From contig JAHJTN010000010.1 of NCBI GenBank assembly GCA_018829465.1, positions 62,001 to 126,000 of the forward strand: a stretch of 64,000 nt of DNA, read 5' to 3'. Positions within the stretch are counted from its first letter, which is position 1; each line of letters opens with the position of its first letter. Below, piece after piece: positions 44,789-52,785 of the stretch. Below the pieces are notes generated by a model. The model did not search any database and was not told where the DNA came from. It saw only the letters and a list, made by a program, of their open reading frames with translations. The stretch is from Bacteroidota bacterium (lineage in GTDB: Bacteria > Bacteroidota > Bacteroidia > Flavobacteriales > Flavobacteriaceae). Made by a program: the position numbers and the translations under genes.

Positions 44789-45037
44789 ATGGAAGAGCAT
44801 AAAAATAATAAACCCATCATTTATCGGTGTGATGGCGTAAATTGCCGAAAGAAAAAGGGAAAACTTTTAGATTACTATATAAAGAAATATAAGTTAAAAA
44901 ATAAAATTGAAGTTGAGGATATGGACTGTAACAATAAATGCGAACAAGCAGCTGTTCTTCATCTTCATCCAGAGGATATATGGTTTTCGGAAAAAGATTT
45001 AGGAACGATAGTTAAAAGACATATTTTGAATAAGTAG
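44789..45037 (+). CDS. Thioredoxin-like [2Fe-2S] ferredoxin domain protein
   Basis: This 82-residue protein has the pattern C-x4-C (CDGVNC) and C-x3-C (CNNKC) followed by AAVLHLHPEDIWFSEKDL. It matches thioredoxin-fold [2Fe-2S] ferredoxins, which resemble NuoE C-terminal domains. Cysteines are present for the cluster. It lies 16 bp after the MFS gene. It could also bind other metals directly. Confidence 0.8.
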   Translation: MEEHKNNKPIIYRCDGVNCRKKKGKLLDYYIKKYKLKNKIEVEDMDCNNKCEQAAVLHLHPEDIWFSEKDLGTIVKRHILNK

Positions 45038-45241
45038 GCATTTCACTTCCTGTGGGTGTAATATTGATTGGATAAAATCAATAGGAATATTGCAGAATTT
45101 GCAACATCATAAATGCATTATTAGCCGAGTAATAAAAATTCTTTACCTAATCAATTTTTTCTTGGTTCAAATGTAATTTTATCTTTAAAAAAAATAGTAT
45201 TATTAAACAACCAGTTGTGGAAATGACATTGACAACGACTT

Positions 45242-45276
45242 TGCACAACCTGTGCATCGATTAATTTGTATCTTTG
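45242..45276 (+). promoter_or_regulatory. Promoter of metal module 2 with palindromic operator candidate
   Basis: TGCACA-ACC-TGTGCA (45242-45256) is a perfect 6-3-6 inverted repeat, 12 bp upstream of a consensus -7 box TATCTTTG (45269-45276). The ATG at 45286 follows 9 nt after the box. A TTTG at 45240-45243 could be part of the -33 element. A regulator bound at the palindrome would block the polymerase. Confidence 0.58.
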
Positions 45277-45285
45277 TTAAAATTT

Positions 45286-45681
45286 ATGAAAATATTCGTT
45301 TCCATATCTATGTCAATTTTATTCTTTTTTCAGGGAATTAGCATTGATATGGACTTTTGTGGTCCAATCAAAGAAATTTCAAGCATTATTACCCATTATC
45401 AAGACCATGAAGTTTTTGGCGACTCTTTCCTTGAATATGTAGTTGAAGATTATATTGATAATGACGCAAAAAATGAAGGGCATCATAATAACCCAGTTAA
45501 GGAGAATTTGCCTGTCCATTCCCATCACCAATGTTGTCATCCATTAGTGTTAATTATTGCAAACAACAATAAAGCTTTAACTAATAGATTAAAGTTTGAA
45601 GAGAAAAAACAGTTTAGCTTATATAAAGTAAACTTCAGTTCCAGATATCTGGAATCCCTTTTCCAACCCCCTCAAGTATAA
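45286..45681 (+). CDS. Small His/Cys-rich exported protein, metal module 2
   Basis: I chose the ATG at 45286 (MKIFVSISMSILFFFQG), 9 nt after the -7 box; the in-frame TTG at 45274 lies inside the box. The 131-residue protein has a signal-like start (residues 1-20), an acidic middle and a metal-binding cluster HSHHQCCHP (near residues 86-94). The layout mirrors the His-rich gene before pump 1 although the sequence differs. It probably binds metal in the periplasm. Confidence 0.75.
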   Translation: MKIFVSISMSILFFFQGISIDMDFCGPIKEISSIITHYQDHEVFGDSFLEYVVEDYIDNDAKNEGHHNNPVKENLPVHSHHQCCHPLVLIIANNNKALTNRLKFEEKKQFSLYKVNFSSRYLESLFQPPQV

Positions 45682-45788
45682 TTCAGTTTTTTTAAGGATA
45701 GCTATATCCTAACGTGATGCTTTTCAAAGAAAGCATCGCATCATAAACGCATTGTATTTATTTGCATTGCGAGGTTTAAACTGAATTA
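45679..45788 (+). promoter_or_regulatory. Multi-branched leader candidate before pump 2
   Basis: A perfect 11-bp stem joins TAATTCAGTTT (45679-45689), which starts at the stop codon of the upstream gene, to AAACTGAATTA (45778-45788), which ends 11 nt before the pump ATG. It encloses hairpins AGGATA-GCTA-TATCCT (45695-45710) and GATGCTTT-TCAAAG-AAAGCATC (45716-45737) and a third region that may pair weakly (45749-45772). This multi-branched fold fills the whole intergenic space. Confidence 0.6.
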
Positions 45789-45799
45789 ATACTTTTTCT

Positions 45800-48700
45800 A
45801 TGATTAATAAAATCATTTCATTTTCCATTAATAACAAGTTTATTATTGGGCTATTTATAGTGGCACTTGTTGGCACGGGCATTTACTCTATGGCCACTAT
45901 AAACTTGGGTTCTGTACCCGATATTACCAACAACCAAGTACAAGTCATTACTGTTGCCCCAAATTTAGGTACTGAAGATATTGAGCAATTTGTTACCTAT
46001 CCGGTAGAATTGGCAATGGCAAACCTTCCTGATGTTATCGAGCTGCGTTCGGTATCCCGTTTTGGTCTTTCTGTGGTTACCATTGTCTTTAAGGACGAGG
46101 CAGGCACTTATCTTCCTCGGCAATTGGTGCAAGAGAAATTGACCGAAGTTGCTGGAGAAATCCCCGAAGGCTTCGGCACGCCATTTATGGCACCCATTAC
46201 TACAGGTTTGGGCGAAATCTATCAATACACCCTTAAACTAAAAGAGGGCTACGAAGATAAATACGATGCAATGGAGCTTCGTACCATCCAGGATTGGATT
46301 GTAAAACGCCAAATGGCTTTAGTACCTGGTGTGGTGGAAGTCAATGCTTTTGGAGGCTATGTAAAGCAGTACGAAGTTGCCATAAATCCTGATAAGCTAA
46401 AAAGTTTTGGCATTACAATGAATCAGGTTTTTGAAGCCCTTAAAGTAAACAATGCCAATACTGGTGGTGCTTATATTGAAAAAAATCATCAAGCCAACTT
46501 TATCCGTGGAGAAGGTTTGGCGCGTAGCATTGCAGACTTGGAAAATACAGTTGTAACCACTCAAAACGGAAGCCCTGTTTTAGTAAGGGATGTTGCCGAA
46601 AAAGTGGGCTATGGCAATCAAGTCCGTTATGGTGCTTTTACCCAAGATGGGCACGAATCTGTAGGTGGACAAATTTTGATGCTAAAAGGCGAAAGCCCGG
46701 GTAACGTTGTCGAAAATGTGGAGAAGCGTATTGTAGAAATACAAAAATCCCTACCAGAAGGCGTTTACATAGATACGTTTTTAAGCCGAAGTGAACTTAT
46801 TGGAAGAACCACAAGCACCGTTGAAAAAAACCTTATTGAAGGTTCATTGATTGTGATTTTCGTTTTAGTCTTGCTTTTGGGAAGTTTCCGTGGCGGCTTG
46901 ATTACAGCTTCTGTAATCCCTTTATCATTGCTTTTCGCATTTATATTGATGAAACAATTCGGGGTTTGGGCAAATTTAATGTCCTTGGGTGCAATCGATT
47001 TTGGAATCATCGTGGATGGTGCGGTAATCATTGTAGAAGGAATGGTGTTCCATATTCACCAACGGATGAAAAAAACCACAACCGCCATAGGCCAATCTGA
47101 AATGGATGAAATCGCCTACGAATCAGCAAGTACGATGATGAATTCGGCATTTTTCGGTCAGCTTATTATCCTAATTGTATTTACACCTATCCTCTTTTTA
47201 ACTGGTGTAGAAGGAAAAATGTTCCGACCAATGGCATTTACCTTTGGGTTTGCTGTTTTGGGTGCAATTATCCTTTGTCTTACTTATGTACCAATGATTT
47301 CGGCGATGTTCTTAAAACCTGCTAAAAATCAGGATAGTTGGTTTGCCAAATTTGAAAACAGAATTGATAGGTTCAGTGATAAAATAATGTCCGGTTTAAA
47401 CAGAGGGTATGTGCCATTGCTCGATTTTGCACTTCGCTTTCGGGCTGGTGTCGTTTTAGGTGCGGTTACCCTACTAATGATTGCAGGATTTATCTTCAGC
47501 AATATGGGCGGCGAATTTATTCCCAAATTTGATGAGGGCGATATTGCGTTTCAAGCCTTGATAAAACCGGGAAGCAGTCTTACAGAATCTATTGAGGCTT
47601 CAAAAAAACTTCAAAACCTAATCAATGAATTTCCTGAAGTAAAAACAGTAATTTCAAGAATTGGGGTAGCCGAAATCCCAACAGACCCAATGCCTATGGA
47701 CATTGCGGATAGTTACATTATTCTTGAAAAAGATAAAAGCAAATGGACTTCCGCAGAAAGCAAAGAAGAACTCATAGAAAAAATTCAAGAAAAAATTTCA
47801 GTAGTTCCTGGTGTCAACTTTGTATTTACCCAACCTGTAGAACTTCGTTTTAATGAATTGCTTACAGGTGTTCGTGAGGACGTGGCAATCAAATTGTACG
47901 GAGAAGATTTGGGTGTGTTGGCGGATAAAGTTCAAGAAATCGCAGCAGTCATCAGAACTGTTCCAGGAGCGGCTGACCTCAATGTGGAAGCTACAAGTGG
48001 ATTGCCACAAATGACCGTGGAATACAATCGGTCAAAAATGGCACAATACGGTGTAACCGTTGACAAGCTGAACGATTATGTAAGTGCCGCCTTCGCAGGA
48101 GAACAGGCAAGTGTGATTTTTGAAGGCGAAAAACGATTCGATGTGGTCATTCGTTTGGCAAAGGAATTTAGACAGGACATCAACAGTCTTAAAAATCTTT
48201 ATATCGATTTACCAAACGGAGCGCAAGTGCCTTTAAAGGAAGTGGCAGATATCAGCTATAAGCCAGGACCAATGCAAATTTCAAGAGACAATACCTCACG
48301 TCGTATTTCTGTTGGGGTAAATGTTCGTGGGCGCGATGTAAAATCGATGGTCGAGGAAATTCAGCAAAAATTGGAAACGGACGTGAAACTGCCACCGGGT
48401 TATTTTGTAACCTACGGAGGTTCGTTCGAAAACTTGCAACGTGCTTCAGACCGATTGATGATTGTAGTGCCTATTGCACTTTTCCTAATATTCATATTAC
48501 TCTACTTTGCCTTGAGCTCGTTTTCACAGTCCTTAATGATTTATATGGCAGTGCCTTTGGCAGCTATTGGTGGCGTGTTTGCCCTTTGGGTAAGGGGAAT
48601 GCCTTTTAGTATTTCAGCTGGCGTTGGTTTTATCGTGCTCTTTGGAGTAGCGGTATTAAACGGATTGGTACTGATAAACAAATTCAATGAACTAAAAGAA

Positions 48701-50215
48701 AGTGGAATGACAGACTTAAAAAAACGAATATACGAGGCAACACACGAACGCTTACGCCCTATTTTGCTAACGGCAACGGCCGCTATTATGGGCTTTATCC
48801 CAATGGCGATTTCTACCTCTGGCGGTGCGGAAGTTCAACGACCTCTGGCAACAGTAGTCATTGGTGGATTACTTACAGCAACGTTTTTAACGCTTGTTGT
48901 ACTTCCCGTATTATATTATTGGTTGGAATCGAGGAAGGAACGAAACAATACTGATGGAGATGTAAGCTATATCAAAAAAACAACCAACATTGTAACCATA
49001 TTATTGTTGGTTGGCGGTATGATGGCTTCTGGAACTGCTGTTGCACAAGACACCAATCAAGACGGTACAATTTCAAAAACCTTGACTGTAGATGAGGCCA
49101 TTGCTATGGCTAAAAAGAATTATCCATCACTTAAGGAAAGTCAGGCATTTATTGAACGGGAAAAGGCACTAAAGGGAACGAGTTTTGACCTTGGTAGTAC
49201 ACAAGTTTTCACAGGCAAAGAAGAATATGGCAATAATCTTCCTGGAGTACAGACAACCTTTGGTGTGCAACAGGGCAATATTGATTTGCTTTCCGGGTTT
49301 TCAAAATCCAAGTTTTACAAAGAGCGTATAGTCTTGGGAGAAAAGTTTTATGTGGCCAACGAACAACAGTTGGTGCGTAATGTGATGCAGGCGTATGACC
49401 AGATTAACTATTACAAGGCACAGCTGCGTTTTGCAGACCAATTGGACAGTATTTATGCCAATTTTAGAACTGCTGCACAACTTCGATACGATACTGGAGA
49501 AACAGGCAAGTTGGAATTTATTGCAGCCTCTTCCGAATTTCAACAGATTCAAGTGTTACGGCAACAAGCCTATGATGATATTGAAATTGCCAGACGCGCC
49601 TTAAAACAATATTTGGGAACGGATGAATCCATTGAAACTATTAATGAATCATATAAAACATTGGATTTTATGGCGACATTGGATTCAACTTCAGTGGCCA
49701 ATAACCCACTATTACAATATGCCTTGCAGAATGCCGAAGTAAGTAAAGCAAATGTTGGTGTTGAGAAATCGCAATTCCTGCCGAAATTCAATTTATCATT
49801 TGGGAGGCAGGTTGTGGATGATGTTTCAGGCTTTAATACCTATCAGGCAGGTATAAGTATTCCGTTGTGGTTTTTTCCGCAGAAATCGAGAGTTAAGGCA
49901 GCCAAGGCAGATGCAATGGTTGCAGAGAATCAATATTTGGAGCAAAAAGCGGTTACAGAGAGTCGCGTGTCGCAATTGACCAAATCACTTGAAAAAACAA
50001 GGAAGATTTTGCAGTATTACGAAGAAGGTGCACTATTGTTGGCAGAAGAACAAATAATAACCGCAGAACTGGCATCTAAAGAGGGAGAAATAGATTACGT
50101 CAATTACATCACGATTCTCAACAGTGCAATCCGGATTAAACAAAACCATTTACAATATATCAATCAGTATAACCAGCAGACCATTGATATGCAATATCAA
50201 TTGGGCAATTTATAA
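45800..50215 (+). CDS. CzcA-type heavy-metal RND efflux pump fused to a TolC-like outer-membrane factor (module 2)
   Basis: This 1471-residue protein is a clear paralogue of the module 1 pump, with the same layout. It has the TM4 relay DFGIIVDGAV at Asp400 and Asp406, then a signal-peptide-like segment at residues 1059-1082 (KK, a hydrophobic core ILLLVGGMM and AVA before Gln1083), and a TolC-like domain (TLTVDEAIAMAKKNYPSLKESQ onward). The adaptor gene follows by 17 bp. CzcA-type pumps export Zn, Co and Cd from the cell. Two diverged copies suggest different metals. Confidence 0.93.
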   Translation: MINKIISFSINNKFIIGLFIVALVGTGIYSMATINLGSVPDITNNQVQVITVAPNLGTEDIEQFVTYPVELAMANLPDVIELRSVSRFGLSVVTIVFKDEAGTYLPRQLVQEKLTEVAGEIPEGFGTPFMAPITTGLGEIYQYTLKLKEGYEDKYDAMELRTIQDWIVKRQMALVPGVVEVNAFGGYVKQYEVAINPDKLKSFGITMNQVFEALKVNNANTGGAYIEKNHQANFIRGEGLARSIADLENTVVTTQNGSPVLVRDVAEKVGYGNQVRYGAFTQDGHESVGGQILMLKGESPGNVVENVEKRIVEIQKSLPEGVYIDTFLSRSELIGRTTSTVEKNLIEGSLIVIFVLVLLLGSFRGGLITASVIPLSLLFAFILMKQFGVWANLMSLGAIDFGIIVDGAVIIVEGMVFHIHQRMKKTTTAIGQSEMDEIAYESASTMMNSAFFGQLIILIVFTPILFLTGVEGKMFRPMAFTFGFAVLGAIILCLTYVPMISAMFLKPAKNQDSWFAKFENRIDRFSDKIMSGLNRGYVPLLDFALRFRAGVVLGAVTLLMIAGFIFSNMGGEFIPKFDEGDIAFQALIKPGSSLTESIEASKKLQNLINEFPEVKTVISRIGVAEIPTDPMPMDIADSYIILEKDKSKWTSAESKEELIEKIQEKISVVPGVNFVFTQPVELRFNELLTGVREDVAIKLYGEDLGVLADKVQEIAAVIRTVPGAADLNVEATSGLPQMTVEYNRSKMAQYGVTVDKLNDYVSAAFAGEQASVIFEGEKRFDVVIRLAKEFRQDINSLKNLYIDLPNGAQVPLKEVADISYKPGPMQISRDNTSRRISVGVNVRGRDVKSMVEEIQQKLETDVKLPPGYFVTYGGSFENLQRASDRLMIVVPIALFLIFILLYFALSSFSQSLMIYMAVPLAAIGGVFALWVRGMPFSISAGVGFIVLFGVAVLNGLVLINKFNELKESGMTDLKKRIYEATHERLRPILLTATAAIMGFIPMAISTSGGAEVQRPLATVVIGGLLTATFLTLVVLPVLYYWLESRKERNNTDGDVSYIKKTTNIVTILLLVGGMMASGTAVAQDTNQDGTISKTLTVDEAIAMAKKNYPSLKESQAFIEREKALKGTSFDLGSTQVFTGKEEYGNNLPGVQTTFGVQQGNIDLLSGFSKSKFYKERIVLGEKFYVANEQQLVRNVMQAYDQINYYKAQLRFADQLDSIYANFRTAAQLRYDTGETGKLEFIAASSEFQQIQVLRQQAYDDIEIARRALKQYLGTDESIETINESYKTLDFMATLDSTSVANNPLLQYALQNAEVSKANVGVEKSQFLPKFNLSFGRQVVDDVSGFNTYQAGISIPLWFFPQKSRVKAAKADAMVAENQYLEQKAVTESRVSQLTKSLEKTRKILQYYEEGALLLAEEQIITAELASKEGEIDYVNYITILNSAIRIKQNHLQYINQYNQQTIDMQYQLGNL

Positions 50216-50232
50216 CCTTAAAAAAAAGAAAA

Positions 50233-51486
50233 ATGAAGAATATACTATTAGTAAGTACCATATTATTTACACTTATGTTTATGAGTTGTAACGATGCCCC
50301 GAAATCTGAACTTGGGCATAACGAAGCTGAAGGGGTATCAAAAACCGAAGCTGGTGGAGAAGATGCGCACGACGAAGAAGGTCACAATGAAGAAGAAGGA
50401 GGTCATAGTGAGGAAGAAGGCGTTGTCGAACTTACAAAGCAACAAGCCGAAACCATAGGTTTGGAAACGAAACCTCTGGAGGAACGAAATTTAGGGAACA
50501 ACATTAAGGTAACAGGAATGCTGGAACTTTACCCACAGGACAAGGCAAACATCAGTCCATTTGTTGGCGGAAATGTAAGTTCCATAAAAGTAGTACCTGG
50601 AGATAACGTAAACAAAGGACAAGTACTGGCATATATAGAGCACCCAGATATCATTGCAATGCAACAGGACTATCAGGAAAAAAATGACGAACTGGTCTTT
50701 TTAAAACAGGATTTTGAACGCAAACAGACCCTTTATGACAAAGGTGTGTCTTCTGGCAAAGAATTCCAGATGGCGCAGTCAAAATTTCGTTCCACAACAT
50801 CCAGCGTCAATGGTTTGCGGTCCCAATTGAGACTGTTGGGCATTAATCCGGACAAAGTGGCGGAAGGGCAAATATATTCCGCTGTTCCCATTACCACACC
50901 CATAAGTGGCTATGTAGATGAAGTAATGATTAGCCTTGGCGATTACGTGGCGCAACAATCCAAAATGTTTTCAATAAGCGATAATTCAAAAATTTATGTC
51001 AACTTCAAAGTATATGAGAAGGACATAAAGCAAATCAAGAAAGGGCAACAAATCTATTTTTCAACAGCTTCTCGTCCAGATGAACTGCTTAAAGCAACCG
51101 TTCGGTCTGTGGGTAAAACCTTCAACACCGACCCAAAAGCTTTGGAAGTTTTGGCAGATATTGAAAACAAGGATAAAAACCTGTTGCCAGGAATGTACGT
51201 GGAAGGACGAATAGTGCAGGGCGAGAAAAAAGGTTTTGCCGTACCGGAAGCTGCCATTATAAAAGAAGGCGAGCAATCCTTTATTTTTATTTTGGATGAA
51301 GATGAAGAAATGGAAGCGGACAAAATGAAATTTAAAATGATACCCGTTACGGTTGGTATATCTGATTTAGGCTTTGTTGAAGTCAATCTACCTTCCGAAG
51401 TTTCAAAAGATGCCAAAGTCGTGATAAACGGAGCTTATAACCTATCCTCGGAAATGGTTAAAGGCGAGCTGGAACACGGACATTAA
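50233..51486 (+). CDS. Membrane-fusion lipoprotein of RND pump, CzcB-like (module 2)
   Basis: This 417-residue protein has a lipobox FMSC (Cys19). The next 50 residues are rich in His and Glu (GHNEAEG, AHDEEGHNEEEGGHSEEEG), which is a likely metal-binding tail. The barrel-sandwich hybrid (ANISPFVGGNVSSIKVVPGDNVNKGQVLAYIEHPD), alpha hairpin and beta-barrel follow in the usual order. It ends ELEHGH. It joins the upstream pump to the outer-membrane part and may pass metal to the pump. Confidence 0.93.
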   Translation: MKNILLVSTILFTLMFMSCNDAPKSELGHNEAEGVSKTEAGGEDAHDEEGHNEEEGGHSEEEGVVELTKQQAETIGLETKPLEERNLGNNIKVTGMLELYPQDKANISPFVGGNVSSIKVVPGDNVNKGQVLAYIEHPDIIAMQQDYQEKNDELVFLKQDFERKQTLYDKGVSSGKEFQMAQSKFRSTTSSVNGLRSQLRLLGINPDKVAEGQIYSAVPITTPISGYVDEVMISLGDYVAQQSKMFSISDNSKIYVNFKVYEKDIKQIKKGQQIYFSTASRPDELLKATVRSVGKTFNTDPKALEVLADIENKDKNLLPGMYVEGRIVQGEKKGFAVPEAAIIKEGEQSFIFILDEDEEMEADKMKFKMIPVTVGISDLGFVEVNLPSEVSKDAKVVINGAYNLSSEMVKGELEHGH

Positions 51487-51489
51487 TTC

Positions 51490-51512
51490 AATCAAAATCA
51501 AAGATTTTGATT
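51490..51512. terminator. Hairpin after the module 2 adaptor gene
   Basis: AATCAAAATC-AAA-GATTTTGATT is a perfect 10-bp stem 3 bp after the adaptor stop. A second pairing CCGAG/CTCGG (51513-51517 with 51562-51566) follows. The downstream T run is weak, so termination may be partial and let some transcripts reach the PII-like gene. Confidence 0.55.
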
Positions 51513-51602
51513 CCGAGTTTGTTTATCGTCTTAATTAGTTAGTTAAAAATTAAAAAACAGGCTCGGTTCAGAATCGATTAAAAATTTAAAAAACTCATAA
51601 TT

Positions 51603-51941
51603 ATGAAGGAAATAAAAGCATTTATAAAACCAAATAGAATTAATCGCGTCATTGATGCCCTTACAGATAATGGCTTCAAAAGTATGACCCTTTCACAAGC
51701 GGAAGGTACTGGAGCATTTAAAGCAAAAGATGCAAGGCCATCTTTGGATTTCCGAGTGACGGATAGTCCTGTAGTTAAGTTGGAATTGGTCTGCCAAAAC
51801 GAAGAAGCCCAAGCCGCCATTGATATAATTGTGGCAAATGGCAAAACGGAAGAACCAGGAGATGGTATCATTTATATAGCCAATATCGAGGATGCCTTTC
51901 AGATTAAAACTGGAGATTCCTTAAAACGGTACGGCCTATAA
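51603..51941 (+). CDS. PII-like signalling protein linked to heavy-metal efflux (PII-NG type)
   Basis: This 112-residue protein begins MKEIKAFIKPNRINRVIDAL and has the T-loop region near residues 35-55 and the B-loop-like NGKTEEPGDGIIYIANIEDAFQIKTG, as in GlnB. The classical Tyr51 uridylylation site context is absent. A branch of PII proteins known as PII-NG is repeatedly encoded with CusABC/Czc-type pumps, and this gene follows one directly. It may bind the RND proteins or a nucleotide in response to metal stress. The Fur-family gene follows by 14 bp. Confidence 0.86.
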   Translation: MKEIKAFIKPNRINRVIDALTDNGFKSMTLSQAEGTGAFKAKDARPSLDFRVTDSPVVKLELVCQNEEAQAAIDIIVANGKTEEPGDGIIYIANIEDAFQIKTGDSLKRYGL

Positions 51942-51955
51942 ACAATTTAGTACAA

Positions 51956-52378
51956 ATGGAAAAAATAGTCCAACTTCTGGAAAGCAAAGGGATACGACCT
52001 ACGGCTATGCGCTTGATGACTTATAAACGTTTGGCGGAATTAGAGGTGGCCATTAGTCTTGGCGATTTGGAAAAGGATTTTAAGGTTAGCGAAAGAAGCA
52101 CCCTATTTAGGACTATAAAAACCTTTGAGGAAAAAGGTGTTGTGCACCAAATTGAGGATGGGACAGGAGTTGTAAAATACGCCCTTTGCGAAGAGAATTG
52201 TGAATGCGAGGTCGGCAACGACCTTCATTTACATTTTCATTGCAACAATTGCAATGAGACTGTGTGTTTAACAGAGCATAAAATCCCGCATATAAGCTTA
52301 CCTGATGGCTATATTACCGAGGATATCAACTTGGTGGTAAAGGGCATTTGCGAAAAATGCAGCGACAATTTGGGTTAA
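51956..52378 (+). CDS. Fur family transcriptional regulator (1)
   Basis: This 140-residue protein has an N-terminal winged helix (RPTAMRLMTYKRLAELEVAISLGDLEKDF..SERSTLFRTIKTFEEKGVVHQI) and a dimerisation domain with HLHFHCNNCNETVCL and CEKC. The two C-x2-C pairs bind structural zinc. His residues in LHLHFH are regulatory metal ligands. Whether it senses iron, zinc or another metal cannot be told. It follows the PII-like gene and precedes a SpoIIAA-like gene. Confidence 0.92.
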   Translation: MEKIVQLLESKGIRPTAMRLMTYKRLAELEVAISLGDLEKDFKVSERSTLFRTIKTFEEKGVVHQIEDGTGVVKYALCEENCECEVGNDLHLHFHCNNCNETVCLTEHKIPHISLPDGYITEDINLVVKGICEKCSDNLG

Positions 52379-52422
52379 GTTTTAGGATTTTAAATTCAAT
52401 CATCATTTCTAAATAGTGAGCA

Positions 52423-52785
52423 ATGATAACAATCTATAAAAAAGAAGCCACTGTATATATGGTGGCAGAGAATAAGCTGGATGCCAAGGATTATGAAAAC
52501 GTGATACCGGTCTTAACAGAACATATAAATGCATATCAGGAAGTTTCCTGGTACATTGAAATGCAAAATTTTGAAGGCTGGACGGTAAGTGCCTATTGGA
52601 AGGGAATTGAATTAAACCTTCCGAATGAAACGCATTTAAAGCGTGTTGCTTTAGTGGGTAGCGTTAAATGGCAGGAGCAATTTACCGAGGCATTCCTACC
52701 TTTTTCAGAGGCTCATATAAAATTTTATAAGCCAGAAGAAAAAGAAGATGCCAAAAAATGGATTAAAAAAAATAGTGAAAAATGA
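52423..52785 (+). CDS. SpoIIAA-like/STAS-domain protein (1)
   Basis: This 120-residue protein fits the SpoIIAA-like family (EVSWYIEMQNFEGWTVSAYWKGIELNLP, VALVGSVKWQEQFTEAFLPFSEAHIKFYKPEEKEDAKKWI). The family's biochemical role is unknown; related proteins form small dimers. Its stop overlaps the P1B-ATPase start by 4 bp, so they are translationally coupled. A related gene at 56.1 kb lies near the second ATPase. Confidence 0.84.
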   Translation: MITIYKKEATVYMVAENKLDAKDYENVIPVLTEHINAYQEVSWYIEMQNFEGWTVSAYWKGIELNLPNETHLKRVALVGSVKWQEQFTEAFLPFSEAHIKFYKPEEKEDAKKWIKKNSEK

